Under the pieces are notes generated by a model. It had not been told where the DNA came from, did no database searches, and worked only from the letters and a program-made list of their open reading frames with translations. From a virus, in the IMG/VR virus record IMGVR_UViG_3300027971_000039, positions 1-64,000 of that record: 64,000 bases of DNA; one strand, given 5' to 3'. How positions within the stretch are numbered: position 1 is the first letter of the stretch; each line of letters begins with the position of its first letter. Position numbers and translations under genes: made by a program. Below, in pieces: positions 51,101-60,176 of the stretch.

Positions 51101-51938
51101 CTACACCAGGATTTGTACTATCAGCTGGCTCAAGATTTAAAACTTGACCAGATAGAGTTGCGCCATCGGCATTGGGAGAAGACCCAACAGCACTCAAAGT
51201 AACTGGATCATGAGAAGATTGATCAATTGTAATACCAGCAGCACCAGCATCAATTGTAGCAACGCCAGCTTGATTAGGTGCTTTTAATTGCCAACTATTG
51301 CGATCTGGAGTAACCTTAACAAATCCAGCAATAGCTAAATTTTCTTCTATTTCAATTCCAGCATCAGAAGCAGAAGCAGCTGCTCCTCCATAATTTATAG
51401 TTATGTTTTTATCTGTTACGTAAAGAATATCACTTTGAACTAAAACAGTCGCACCGGGGGCACCGATGTTAATATTATCAGCAGTCGCGCCGATTGTAAG
51501 GGTATTGGTGGAAGAATCAATTCCACCTTTAGCATCAATTGCCCCTTCTACAATAACGTCATCATTAAATGTTTTATCACCAGCAAAGGTTTGGGCTGAA
51601 GTGGATACAGCACCGGGATTAAGCGCATTTGCTTCATTTAAATTAATTTCTGTTCTAGAAATGTTACCATCTACAACACTAGTTAAACTAAGACCTTCTG
51701 GGCTATCTCCACCAAATGCACCTATTTGAAATCCACTATCAACCCAAAGAGAAGCGTCATCGTACCAAACGTAAACTCTACTAGTGTCTAAAACAATACG
51801 AGCATCACCCGGAGCGTTTCCTACTAATGGCAAGGACGCTTCATCGGCTACAGGAGATTTCCATTGAACAGCACCAGCAGGACCACCTCCGCCCGTTAAA
51901 TCGAAGCCCCCAAAAATCAAAGGATTAAAGCGCATCAT
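48108..51938 (-). CDS. large tail fibre/spike protein
   Basis: 1276 residues, beta-rich with several A-G-D-K-T-F-x-D-D-V/S-V-I modules near the N-terminus typical of phage fibre shafts. Its final 100 residues share a domain with the protein at 58154 (D-Y-I/V-G-D, I-T-S-A-G-Q). Start MMRF overlaps the end of an HNH gene (ATGA). Probably the receptor-binding fibre. Confidence 0.65.
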   Translation of the reverse strand: MMRFNPLIFGGFDLTGGGGPAGAVQWKSPVADEASLPLVGNAPGDARIVLDTSRVYVWYDDASLWVDSGFQIGAFGGDSPEGLSLTSVVDGNISRTEINLNEANALNPGAVSTSAQTFAGDKTFNDDVIVEGAIDAKGGIDSSTNTLTIGATADNINIGAPGATVLVQSDILYVTDKNITINYGGAAASASDAGIEIEENLAIAGFVKVTPDRNSWQLKAPNQAGVATIDAGAAGITIDQSSHDPVTLSAVGSSPNADGATLSGQVLNLEPADSTNPGVVSTTSQNFAGDKTFDDSVIIDGDLTAQGSFVTLDSPDVNIGQIAGTTDIVGTVTIEYNPANPTDWAPAPDDVIEGLDQLANRFVSQNQVTKEPTGFPNRDDSVTSFSDTSPARTFTIAPTGASFDFYVKGAKFTKTTTQSIQIPNLAGNHYIYFNDSGTLSSTQILGSELFENNALVSIVYWNTDTNSRSYFAEERHGLTMDGATHTYLHTVFGARYLSGLALQNFSVDGTGNLAANAQFDADEGKIRDEDILIEILPQAQIPVLYRQGQLWRKKPADAYPVIYSGTAGYTGANGRLPYNQFTGGSWQFTQVTNNDYVLVHFFATNDKDSPVVGIQGINQYNNVTDARNAASTEITSLSGLPFAEFVALGTVVFQTADGYTNDPQARIRSVNGGDYVDFRGTQLYTPAGEATTHSLLSGLGNDDHIQYLLASGTRTMSGALNMGTHQINNVVDGVAADDAATVGQVEAAVTGNASYFAGFDSTTGILTEVPGYTFDDVGSLQIGAQNSLTIPAGVPEYISVSISPSVSNIGLVNLSAVQVNSPINEPVDNYTPIQVYGYGTSAPTNFNAYNSQTSYTGVGTNITHYLASGSSDCTGEAIAFRHDGTGDAGTIRSVQLIPSGDATTIEGVSFAPTGTYTDVTGLKVDLSSATITNRPVGLDINGGTLNSNVSFTTVSNIPSLVDSGNVIRPVFEVEAGSAITNTDVILNNMAGFMNFNDDYNKNTTVGLGAVSVGFVSQVAAASGALVEEVSMNLSALAIDSTSAGGTITDAHLYKGLVANFGGSLSITNLYGLRIDGGSNVLSSNATNAWGISIEDTGAENYLGKSLKIGGVSKATSNAEIAIEIGSNTSIRVGLATTAQRIALTNLSGLVIYDTDLDKFFGNDGSQWIQLNLSIGDIDQTSFPAVDNQSSAANITSFVFANAVTRGFEAIVTVERSSTYAEYTLKGIQKGASWEMSQDYIGDDTGVVFSITSAGQIQYTSTSTGSGATIKFRANTV

Positions 51939-52678
51939 AAAAGTTCCTTCGGAATTTTATTATTTTTTTTAATATTATCAACTGCCCATAATGGTTGTAG
52001 GTTTGTATAGTGGCAGCATTCAAAGAATTTTTCTTCTGATATTTTAATTGCAACGCTTAATGGAAATATATGGTCAATATGCCACTCACCATAGTTTTCC
52101 CAAGACATACCGGGGTAAAATTTATTTTCTATATGAGCTTTAAATGTTTTAAAATCACAGCCCAATTTTTTACTTTTAGATTTTAAATTATTTTTTCTAA
52201 TCATATGTGCAACTCTAGTTCTTGCGTATTTTATTGCTCTAGCACATGGATCTTCTTTTAATCTTTTTTTAATGTATTGTTTTTTCTTTTCTCTTCTTTT
52301 GATTAGTTTTTCTTCTGTGTCTCCGCCTTGCCAATTATTAGCCTGTTCTTTTGTTTTACCCAATTTAGCTAATCTCATTTTTTCTCTAACAACTGGATCT
52401 TTAGCTGGGTTTTCAAACATATTTCTATATTTTAAGCAGTCGGATAATTTTCTTTTTTTAATCTTTTCTTTTTTTGGTCTAGGTGGTTTATTCTTTTCTG
52501 CACAAGATTGACAATTTCCACTATTATTGTCTTTAATTATATTCCAAGCCTGAGCATAAGAAATTTCTCTTTTATTAGAACAAGTCAAACATGTCACAAT
52601 AAAACGAGTTTTACGTTTATTAATAGTGGGGTCTATCGGAGTTACTATATCTTTGTATTTATCCCACAAATTAATCAC
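51935..52678 (-). CDS. free-standing HNH homing endonuclease
   Basis: 247 residues. A Cys4 zinc finger (C-L-T-C at about 30-33 and C-Q-S-C at about 54-57), a basic linker and at the C-terminus W-x-I-D-H-I-F-P-L (HNH), H-Y-T-N-L-Q-P-L-W and N-I-K-K-N-N-K. Such genes spread by cutting DNA at the site lacking them. Inserted between two virion genes and ends overlapping the fibre start. Confidence 0.8.
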   Translation of the reverse strand: MINLWDKYKDIVTPIDPTINKRKTRFIVTCLTCSNKREISYAQAWNIIKDNNSGNCQSCAEKNKPPRPKKEKIKKRKLSDCLKYRNMFENPAKDPVVREKMRLAKLGKTKEQANNWQGGDTEEKLIKRREKKKQYIKKRLKEDPCARAIKYARTRVAHMIRKNNLKSKSKKLGCDFKTFKAHIENKFYPGMSWENYGEWHIDHIFPLSVAIKISEEKFFECCHYTNLQPLWAVDNIKKNNKIPKELL

Positions 52679-52688
52679 AAATCACCTA

Positions 52689-52958
52689 TTAGGAAATACG
52701 TTCAGCAGAAATCATTTGTGCTCTAGTGCCGTCTGTATAAATAATTCTTAAAGAGTAAAGAGCAGTTCCACTTTCTGAAAAACTGTAGGTTTCTGTGTCG
52801 TTTGCAATAGTAGTTGTTGAAATAGCTAATTCAACTTTACGTCCAATTTTACCAGTCAAAAAACCATCAACACTAAGAGTTGCGTTAACATCGTTGTATG
52901 AACTCTGCATCGTTTGTTCATAATCAAGGTGGGATAATGGCTTTTGAGTAATGGACAT
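52689..52958 (-). CDS. conserved phage tail-region protein (89 aa)
   Basis: K-P-L-S-H-L-D-Y-E-Q-T-M-x-x-S-Y-N-D, G-F-L-T-G-K-I-G-R-K-V and S-T-T form a recurring phage pattern near tail-spike genes. Beta-rich. The exact role is unknown. Confidence 0.6.
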   Translation of the reverse strand: MSITQKPLSHLDYEQTMQSSYNDVNATLSVDGFLTGKIGRKVELAISTTTIANDTETYSFSESGTALYSLRIIYTDGTRAQMISAERIS

Positions 52959-52959
52959 A

Positions 52960-53124
52960 TTATTTACCTTTTTTCATTGTAGCTTTTGTCTTTGAGAACT
53001 TGCGAGATTTACCTGCTGAACTTAATGAAGCAGCAACCGCTTGCTTACGGGGATAACCAGCCTTGATCATTTCTCTAATATTCTCACTGATCGTTTCTTG
53101 GCTCTTTCCCTTTTTGAGCGGCAT
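52960..53124 (-). CDS. DUF6496-like small basic protein (54 aa)
   Basis: [19 protein letters not shown] and K-Q-A-V-A-A-S-L match the short basic DUF6496 proteins of phages and bacteria; the tail is Lys-rich (KSRKFSKTK). Start overlaps the next upstream gene's end by one base. Function unknown. Confidence 0.6.
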   Translation of the reverse strand: MPLKKGKSQETISENIREMIKAGYPRKQAVAASLSSAGKSRKFSKTKATMKKGK

Positions 53125-53552
53125 TATTTAATCCTCTGTTTGATGAGATATTGGCGAGCTTCAGAAACTGTTCCAATGTCGCTTAAAAGATTCTGACAAC
53201 CAGAACTATAACCACCTTGCTTTACAAGCATATCCACCATAGAACAAAGTTCTTTTTCCTTACCAAGAAGGATAGTAAAGTATTCTTTGTTTTCCTTTAC
53301 TTGTGAAGGCATTCCTTGCATGGAGGACATAACCATTTGCATTACTTGGTTAATGTCGTATGATCCATAGAGAGATACATACTTCTCACCAGCACGGTCA
53401 TATTCACCTTGTAAAGCTTCGTAGAAATCACCAAGAGCATCGTGATCTTGAAAAAAGAGGGAACCTTTTACATTGTGGTGCATAGCTTGTGATATAATTT
53501 GCATCATTCGGAGTTGGGCAACAAGTTTAAGGAATAGCTCTTGTGGATTCAT
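53124..53552 (-). CDS. ferritin-like helical protein (DUF5856-like)
   Basis: 142 residues. H-H-N-V-K-G (near residue 25), [12 protein letters not shown] and a third helix with E-Y-F fit a four-helix ferritin/Dps-like fold seen in phage DUF5856 proteins. Metal storage is not shown. Confidence 0.55.
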   Translation of the reverse strand: MNPQELFLKLVAQLRMMQIISQAMHHNVKGSLFFQDHDALGDFYEALQGEYDRAGEKYVSLYGSYDINQVMQMVMSSMQGMPSQVKENKEYFTILLGKEKELCSMVDMLVKQGGYSSGCQNLLSDIGTVSEARQYLIKQRIK

Positions 53553-53567
53553 ATTTTAATTTCTCCA

Positions 53568-55355
53568 TTAAGCGTTTATAAATGTTGTATATTGCCACGT
53601 GTTTGTTGAAGTATTGTGCGTATACAATCTTCCTGCTGATATACCAATTTGACTTGCTGTTACATTACCTGTTGCACCTGTTAAAATACCATCATTTAAA
53701 AATGAATCTATTCTTAATATAGCGGGAATATATAAACCAGAAATTCCAGCTGATTTAGCTCTTTTTTGTTGTCCTACTTCTGTTTGTAATACGTTTATTG
53801 AACAATTTCCATTAAAATAAATAGTGCCTAAAATGGGGTTTATATTTCCGGTTGCTGCGTTATATGTTGATAAGGCTCTTATACCACACCCCATACCAAA
53901 ATATATAGCACTAGGACTACCTTTACTTACACCAGCAAGAGCGCCTCCACCCATTGCAATTATATTATTAATCAATGCATAACCTTTAAATACAATCGTC
54001 CCAGCATTTCCACCAGTAACACCAGCAAAACTAGATGGCGTACCATATGCTTGTATTTGTCCTATAACACAAGAACCACCTATATAAACAGGACCGCCCT
54101 TTCCTCCTTTTGCAACAGTTGCGTTAGCACTAGAAAGAACACTTCCGCCATATGTTTGAATAAGACCAAATACTTCATCAGAAGTACTAGAAGAAAGAGT
54201 ACCCGCATAAAAATTACCATTGATAAAAACTTTCCCACCATCTCCAGGGGAAAGAGATGTAGTTCCATTTCCCCCTGTATTTACAAAATTGCAATGCCCC
54301 GATACACTGCCATAAATCATTATACTACCAGCATTTCCACCATTAAAACTATTACCTGAAGCGTACACATATAAACTAGGATTGGGGCTAGTATCAGTAG
54401 TTATGTTACCACCAACAGTTAAATTACCACCGTTAGCCTTACTTAAAGAAGAAGTTGTTGTGTCAGCACCCAAAGAAATAACATTACTATAAACATAATT
54501 GGTGGCATAAATAGAACCATTGACAATTAAATTATTTCCAGCTTGTGTTGATCTTCCTCTAAATGTATAACTTTCAGAAAGAGTATAAGTAAGAGTAAAA
54601 GAATCACCTACAGCAAAAGGCGGGATTCCACTATCACCAACATAAATTTCATTTGAACCAACAATTTCGATATTATTAGAAAAAGATTGCCCCGATAGTG
54701 CGCCAGAAGTAAATGTAACCGTTAAATAATAATTATAATAAGTTAAGTTGATATTTTTTAAAACATAGGGATCAAATACATTGCTAATAATTAACGTTAA
54801 ATCTCCCATTGAAGGTGAGGGAAAAATAGATCCCAAATTACTCGATCCAACACCAGCTGTACTGCTTCCAACTGTTGTTGTTGTTGTTCTAGATGTAGTA
54901 TTAAGTTGTCCTAAATAATAATCACCATCAATTGTTAAGGTTTGTTGTGTTGTTGTACTATAATCAAAACCATTAGAAACACGAACATCACCCCTAATTG
55001 TAACAGCTGGAGAACCAGAAGTAAAAACATCACCCAAAACAGTAAAATCGCCATTAATAGTGACAGACGCACCACTAAGAGTACAATCACCTAAAACAAG
55101 AACAGAACCATTATATGTTCCTGTCAAAACAGCCCCTGCTGGAAGAACATTCGAATTCCCCCCAGTAAGCAAACTCCATTTTCCAGCAGCAAGATCAGTT
55201 GCAAATGATAAACTAGATGTATGAGCGATTAAACACAAATACAACGCATTACTTTGAATCACTATTTGATTTAAAATATAAGATTGACCAGAGGCCCATA
55301 TTGTTGCTAGTTCTTGACTAGAAGTAAAGTGTTGTAAGGTTCTATTAAATGCCAT
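53568..55355 (-). CDS. tail fibre/spike protein, parallel beta-helix-like
   Basis: 595 residues. A long central region of short Gly/Ser/Asn-rich strands (repeats such as G-N-A-G-T/S-I and V-Y-I/F-I-N-G) indicates a right-handed beta-helix as in tailspikes. N-terminal helical dock (about 1-70). Start overlaps the next upstream gene. Confidence 0.6.
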   Translation of the reverse strand: MAFNRTLQHFTSSQELATIWASGQSYILNQIVIQSNALYLCLIAHTSSLSFATDLAAGKWSLLTGGNSNVLPAGAVLTGTYNGSVLVLGDCTLSGASVTINGDFTVLGDVFTSGSPAVTIRGDVRVSNGFDYSTTTQQTLTIDGDYYLGQLNTTSRTTTTTVGSSTAGVGSSNLGSIFPSPSMGDLTLIISNVFDPYVLKNINLTYYNYYLTVTFTSGALSGQSFSNNIEIVGSNEIYVGDSGIPPFAVGDSFTLTYTLSESYTFRGRSTQAGNNLIVNGSIYATNYVYSNVISLGADTTTSSLSKANGGNLTVGGNITTDTSPNPSLYVYASGNSFNGGNAGSIMIYGSVSGHCNFVNTGGNGTTSLSPGDGGKVFINGNFYAGTLSSSTSDEVFGLIQTYGGSVLSSANATVAKGGKGGPVYIGGSCVIGQIQAYGTPSSFAGVTGGNAGTIVFKGYALINNIIAMGGGALAGVSKGSPSAIYFGMGCGIRALSTYNAATGNINPILGTIYFNGNCSINVLQTEVGQQKRAKSAGISGLYIPAILRIDSFLNDGILTGATGNVTASQIGISAGRLYTHNTSTNTWQYTTFINA

Positions 55356-55749
55356 TTTCTTCTCCAGTTACAATCGGTTTAACCACCAAAGAATCTTCTT
55401 GTTGAATCGGTACTTCGGTTGGTGTTTCGTTAACAAGCTCGGGTTCTAATGCCACTTTTGGTTCAAACCAAGGAATATGTGGATTTTGCTGTGCCGTTGT
55501 TGGGACAACCCATCCATTTTCTTCGTCTGTAATTGTTTTTTTTGTGCTATCGTTTATTTTAGTTCCGTCAAAATTTAACCCTAAAAGTGCCCTAGATTCT
55601 TTTAATAAAAACACAACGCGCTCGTAATTTTGTTCAGATACTTCACATTGTGTTGTTTCTTCGGCACGAACAGCGATACCAAGCGAATCACAAATATGGT
55701 TACCGTTAATATCTACTATGTATTCATTTTTAAAAATTGTAATTTTCAT
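55345..55749 (-). CDS. tail-fibre assembly-like protein (134 aa)
   Basis: Begins M-K-I-T-I-F-K-N-E-Y-I-V-D and ends acidic with a Pro-rich tail. Size and position between a collar protein and a fibre suggest an assembly or chaperone role, but I see no family motif. Confidence 0.45.
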   Translation of the reverse strand: MKITIFKNEYIVDINGNHICDSLGIAVRAEETTQCEVSEQNYERVVFLLKESRALLGLNFDGTKINDSTKKTITDEENGWVVPTTAQQNPHIPWFEPKVALEPELVNETPTEVPIQQEDSLVVKPIVTGEENGI

Positions 55750-55753
55750 AATA

Positions 55754-56467
55754 TTATACTTTAATTATGTAGTTAACATAAGCATTTTTAGGGCGGGTTT
55801 CATTTCCACCGTCAGATGGAACAACAGTTGCACTAGGTCCGCTTGTCCCAGGAGACTCAGAAACAACAACAGTTGCACTAGGTCCGCTTGTTCCTGGTGC
55901 TTCTGAACTAATGATAGTACCGGATGCGGCATTTACAGTTACTTGCGTATCGGCCTGATTTTGAGTAGTAGTTTGTACGCCGGTTCTAGATATCGTTCCA
56001 GATACAGCACCAGCAGCTTGTCTTATTGTATGATTGTGGTTACCACCACCATGGCTGTGCGCGTTTACTGTATGACTATGACTACCACCACCGTGGCTGT
56101 GTGCATTTACAGTGTGGCTGTGGCTACCACCACCATGATTGTGAGAAGAAAAATTTTCACTTTGTATAGAACTGACACTATTCCCGGTATTTCCACCAGC
56201 ATTCATTGCTGTTCTTGTTAATTTATCGGGGTCATTTGAAGAAACACCAGAAACACCACGTAAAAAAACACCCCTATAATCAGGGACATTAAAAGTCGTT
56301 GCATTGTCCCCATATCCACAAGAAACACCTATAGCTAAAAATAATCTAGAATAAACCGATCTACTTACGGCAGACCCATTACAAATTAACCACCCATCGG
56401 GCGCAGTTGCCCCAGCATATGGTAAAACTATTCCAGCTGGAAAAACATCATTTACTAAAAAACTCAT
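55754..56467 (-). CDS. phage tail collar-domain protein with His-rich tip
   Basis: 237 residues. P-A-G-I-V-L-P-Y-A-G, A-P-D-G-W-L-I-C-N-G and F-N-V-P-D-Y-R-G-x-F are the tail collar (PF07484) signature. Residues about 110-150 hold repeats of H-S-H-T-V-N-A-H-S-H-G-G-G, which bind iron or zinc in known fibre tips. The C-terminus has two S-E-A/S-P-G-T-S-G-P-S-A-T-V repeats. Confidence 0.8.
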   Translation of the reverse strand: MSFLVNDVFPAGIVLPYAGATAPDGWLICNGSAVSRSVYSRLFLAIGVSCGYGDNATTFNVPDYRGVFLRGVSGVSSNDPDKLTRTAMNAGGNTGNSVSSIQSENFSSHNHGGGSHSHTVNAHSHGGGSHSHTVNAHSHGGGNHNHTIRQAAGAVSGTISRTGVQTTTQNQADTQVTVNAASGTIISSEAPGTSGPSATVVVSESPGTSGPSATVVPSDGGNETRPKNAYVNYIIKV

Positions 56468-56476
56468 AATTCACCA

Positions 56477-58144
56477 TTAAATTAAATAAAAGTTAGTTCC
56501 ATTACTAGTAATTGTTAATGAATCGTATTGTGAAAAAATTACTCTAGAAGCAGATCCATCAATTGTACCACTTGGTGGGCTGATTGTAATAACACCAGCA
56601 CCAGCATCAACTTTCTTGATATTAAAAATTTTACCAGCTGTGGGGGCGGGGAGTGTTATAGTAATCCCACCAACACCACCTGTTGCTAGAACAATACTAT
56701 TACCGTTTGTTAGAATTGTATTAGATGAGACAGAGGTTACATTGGCATAAACAAAAGCATCAACTTCTGATGTAATTTTTACAGCAGTTGATCCACCTGC
56801 GCCATTAATAACCATTCTGTCAGATGCACAAGCGGTTCCAACAGGAACAACCCATTGCCCAGCATTACTAGGTGCTGTTTGTGTATAAGCGCCCGGAGTT
56901 AGAGCATCAACGAAAACAGATTGACCGATGGTGAAACTTGCACCAGCAATTGTTATCTCTCCGCCAACCTGTACGCGGGAGGTATCAAGAGCTACACCAA
57001 TAAAACCAATCTTATTATCATCACCAGCGTCAATTAATTGAGCGTTTCCTGAAGAATCTAGATAAACTGGTTTACCCGCTGCAACACCGGCCCCAGCACC
57101 AACAACGTTGATTGTAGAAGATCCGCTACCAGAGCCGCCGACAACATACCATCTAGCGTCTGTAGAATTATAGATTAAGAAAAGAGATGCTCCGTTTTCT
57201 AGTGAAACAGCACCACCTGTTCCTGTAACAACCCTATCAACAGCGGTTGCAGAACCAGATTGATTTTGAACTATTACATTAGCGCCCGTTAGATTAGAAA
57301 GAACAAGGTGCTGTCCATTTAATCCTGCTGCAATACCATTAATTGTTCCAGAACCACTATTTAAACGAGCAAAAGATTTTGTTGTAGTTATGGTAGAAGA
57401 AACACCAAGACTCTGCATTTCAGTACGAAGAAATCCCGAAGTAACAGCGTTTGCTACAGTACCAACGGTAGTAACACCCAAACTATCAATTGTAACTTCA
57501 CCTGAAACAGTGGTTGCTGTGGGGATGCTAGATGCATTGCCTAATAGAATTTGTGCAGAGGAAAGAATGACATCAGTAAGAACACCAGACGCATTGTTAA
57601 GAACAACAGAATTAACAGTACCAGAAGCTAGTTTGCTTCGCGCAATGTTCGCTCCTACTTTAATATCACCATCTTCAATGTTTGAGAGAGTATTTAAATC
57701 AGCATCAATTGTTTTATTTGTAAGAATCGCGTTGTGTGCTTCTGTTACAATAGACGAGGCAGTTAAACCATTGTGATAATTTAACACACCAGTCGACGGT
57801 CTTACAATAGTGTGAGTTCCAGTTCCCTGAGAAGATAAATTTTCAGCAGACCCACCCGATGATAATGATACTTGAAATGTATTTGCTGTTGCAGAAATTA
57901 TGTAATAGTTAGTAGACGATACAAGCGGGGAAGGAAGAGTGCCTGAAGAAGAAAAATTAACAATATCATTATTACTAAAACCATGTGAATTTATTGTTAT
58001 AAATTCTGTGGATATGTTTACAGCTGCTGGTGCAAATTGTCTTGATGTATAAGAAACATCAAGATCTCCTTTTTCGCTTGCAGTTGAAGCAGCTTTAGGT
58101 ACGATCCTCAATCCTTCAATAAATTTACGAAAATTTAATGCCAT
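56477..58144 (-). CDS. virion/fibre-region structural protein
   Basis: 555 residues. Has an I-T-I-N-S-H-G-F module like the FCCH repeats of the 1565-aa tail protein, a fibre-like middle and a V-G-A-G-A-G-V-A-A-G-K-P-V-Y-L segment resembling DUF2190-type decoration domains. Beta-rich. Likely a head-decoration or fibre protein. Confidence 0.6.
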   Translation of the reverse strand: MALNFRKFIEGLRIVPKAASTASEKGDLDVSYTSRQFAPAAVNISTEFITINSHGFSNNDIVNFSSSGTLPSPLVSSTNYYIISATANTFQVSLSSGGSAENLSSQGTGTHTIVRPSTGVLNYHNGLTASSIVTEAHNAILTNKTIDADLNTLSNIEDGDIKVGANIARSKLASGTVNSVVLNNASGVLTDVILSSAQILLGNASSIPTATTVSGEVTIDSLGVTTVGTVANAVTSGFLRTEMQSLGVSSTITTTKSFARLNSGSGTINGIAAGLNGQHLVLSNLTGANVIVQNQSGSATAVDRVVTGTGGAVSLENGASLFLIYNSTDARWYVVGGSGSGSSTINVVGAGAGVAAGKPVYLDSSGNAQLIDAGDDNKIGFIGVALDTSRVQVGGEITIAGASFTIGQSVFVDALTPGAYTQTAPSNAGQWVVPVGTACASDRMVINGAGGSTAVKITSEVDAFVYANVTSVSSNTILTNGNSIVLATGGVGGITITLPAPTAGKIFNIKKVDAGAGVITISPPSGTIDGSASRVIFSQYDSLTITSNGTNFYLI

Positions 58145-58153
58145 GTAAGCCTC

Positions 58154-58615
58154 TTAACTTTGCTGTAAGGTTTGAGCGGAGAAGCTAACCTTACCTGAAC
58201 TATATCCCGCTAATGTTGGGGTTGTGAGTTGAACTTGACCAGCTGAAGTTATATTAAACGTACAATCAGCATCACCAACATAATCTCTTGTTAATGTCCA
58301 AGCTGAACCATCATAAACTACTGTAATATTACCAGCTTCACTAACAGTTGAACTTCCAATCCGGATTACGGCGTATTTAATATAACCAGCACGAACCGCA
58401 GAAGTTGGAAAGTTTAAATCTGTAATGTCTAAATTTGTGTTAACATCGCTAACTAAGTTAAATACTTGAGGTGCAATGTCGTATGGCCCAACAGCAGATA
58501 AGAGAGCCTGTTCTGTGGCTTGGGCAAATTCAATAACTGCCGGAGCCCAATTAGGTGACTCTCCAGAGGAGGGAAATTCAATGGGCGTGCCCTGAATAGT
58601 AATTGTTACACTCAT
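58154..58615 (-). CDS. small virion protein sharing a domain with the large fibre
   Basis: 153 residues. The last ~90 match the C-terminus of the fibre at 48108: W-T-L-T-R-D-Y-V-G-D, F-N-I-T-S-A-G-Q-V-Q and a Y-S-G-K-V-S-F strand. Probably a tip or trimerisation domain present twice in the virion. Confidence 0.6.
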   Translation of the reverse strand: MSVTITIQGTPIEFPSSGESPNWAPAVIEFAQATEQALLSAVGPYDIAPQVFNLVSDVNTNLDITDLNFPTSAVRAGYIKYAVIRIGSSTVSEAGNITVVYDGSAWTLTRDYVGDADCTFNITSAGQVQLTTPTLAGYSSGKVSFSAQTLQQS

Positions 58616-58647
58616 ACTTTTATAGTTGTTAAATACTCAAAATTATA

Positions 58648-60075
58648 TTATTTTTTATATACTAGGCGTAGTTTACCACAATCATATACTCGGTATAGAC
58701 CATCTTTTAGAGAGTGTTCATGCTCAGTCATTCCAATTGGAGTATTCACCAACGCCTTTTGTCTAGATTGTTTGGATATAATGATCGCTTTCTTAGAGTC
58801 ATAATAAAAATAATCTGGAGGTAGTATCCCATCTAAAACCCAGCCATTTTTAATCCAAGAAGATCCATTGGACCACCTTAAATCAATCCATGTAATAAGT
58901 TCACTATATTTATTGCTTGCAAATTTAGTTAATTTAGTAATTCCACCAGCAACAGTATAGTTTTCCTTTACACAATACCTACTAATGACATATTCTTTGT
59001 TTTTTCTATGATGCTTTCCGATTGTAATTACAGACAGTAATTCGTCGTTAAAGTATAAACCAATTGCTTCTATAAATGAACACGACCCTAAAATGTGATA
59101 TTGATTTAAAAAATACTTAGCTTCTTTTTTAGGAACTTGTCTTATTTCACATTCCCTTCCGTATATTCTTATTTCATTTTTACCTAATTTAGATCGTAGA
59201 AAGGACTTTACTTGATTGCATTTATTCTTCCATTCAAAATCAAATATATGAATTAAATCCAACCCAGCTTCTTTTGCTATATTTGTTTTATCTAGGTGAT
59301 ATTTAGGATACATTTTTTTATTGTATTCTGAATGCCAAAAAGCACCGTTATATTCAATAGCTATATTATACTCTTTAATTTTTAAATCAATTTGTTTTGG
59401 GTTTTTTCCACCAATAAAAGAAGATTCTGCTGTAATACCAATAGATTCTAGCCATTTTTTTATTTGTAGTTCGCCTTCCGATACAAAGAAATTACCATTT
59501 TGTAATAGTGTATTTAGATATTTTTCTTTTGTTTCTGGTAAAGACGCTGGATTCTCTACTCCATATTTTTTTAAATTCGACTCTTTTAAGCCCAATTTAA
59601 TTTTTTCAGAAAACATGGGATTAGATACACCATGATTTGTAATGGTTGTTGAAATTTGTTTTTTTCTTAATTCTGGACTATGCATGGGGGATTCAACCCC
59701 ATAATTAGACTTTAATGTGTTTTTTGATTTGTTGAGAAACTCTTTATTTTGTAGTGCGTGTTCAACGCCATACTTTTCTTTCATTGTAGAGCGAGCTTTT
59801 TTACGCACTTCTACAGCGGCACCGGCATTAGCAACTCCATATTTTGATAGGTTGGTGGATTCTCTGCGTTTTTTAACAGAGTTCGGATGCGTGCTTGCGT
59901 TTGCTTGTTGTAAAGCCTTAAAAGAAGATACAAATTCACCGAATTCATCATCAATAAAGATCAATTTAGTATCTTTATTATATATATCTAATTGATTTAA
60001 TTTGAGTTTAACTCCATCTGGAGTCCAATATTTACTTTCATTTCTTTTTTGAATTACACCTTTGGGTCTTGCCAT
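58648..60075 (-). CDS. free-standing homing endonuclease (KYGV-repeat type, Vsr/EDxHD-like)
   Basis: 475 residues. Residues about 60-200 carry several K-Y-G-V motifs (K-Y-G-V-A-N-A, K-Y-G-V-E-H-A, N-Y-G-V-E-S-P, K-Y-G-V-E-N-P), a DNA-binding repeat of phage endonucleases. The catalytic core has A-I-E-Y-N-G-A-F-W-H-S, the Vsr-like E-x-N/H pattern, then D-L-I-H-I-F-D-F-E-W. It sits just past the capsid gene's terminator (60126-60162), so it is a mobile insertion in the head/tail region. Confidence 0.75.
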   Translation of the reverse strand: MARPKGVIQKRNESKYWTPDGVKLKLNQLDIYNKDTKLIFIDDEFGEFVSSFKALQQANASTHPNSVKKRRESTNLSKYGVANAGAAVEVRKKARSTMKEKYGVEHALQNKEFLNKSKNTLKSNYGVESPMHSPELRKKQISTTITNHGVSNPMFSEKIKLGLKESNLKKYGVENPASLPETKEKYLNTLLQNGNFFVSEGELQIKKWLESIGITAESSFIGGKNPKQIDLKIKEYNIAIEYNGAFWHSEYNKKMYPKYHLDKTNIAKEAGLDLIHIFDFEWKNKCNQVKSFLRSKLGKNEIRIYGRECEIRQVPKKEAKYFLNQYHILGSCSFIEAIGLYFNDELLSVITIGKHHRKNKEYVISRYCVKENYTVAGGITKLTKFASNKYSELITWIDLRWSNGSSWIKNGWVLDGILPPDYFYYDSKKAIIISKQSRQKALVNTPIGMTEHEHSLKDGLYRVYDCGKLRLVYKK

Positions 60076-60125
60076 AATTTTATTGTATATTGGTTAAGCT
60101 GTGTTTTCAAGATTGAGAAAGAAAA

Positions 60126-60162
60126 TAAAAAAGAAGGAGGATACAATTAAGTATCCCCCTTC
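60126..60162 (-). terminator. strong terminator after the capsid gene
   Basis: On the minus strand GAAGGGGGATAC and GTATCCTCCTTC (one G.T pair) form a 12-bp stem with a 6-nt loop, followed by TTTTTT. It ends the major capsid transcript. Confidence 0.85.
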
Positions 60163-60176
60163 CCCAATGTTACTGA

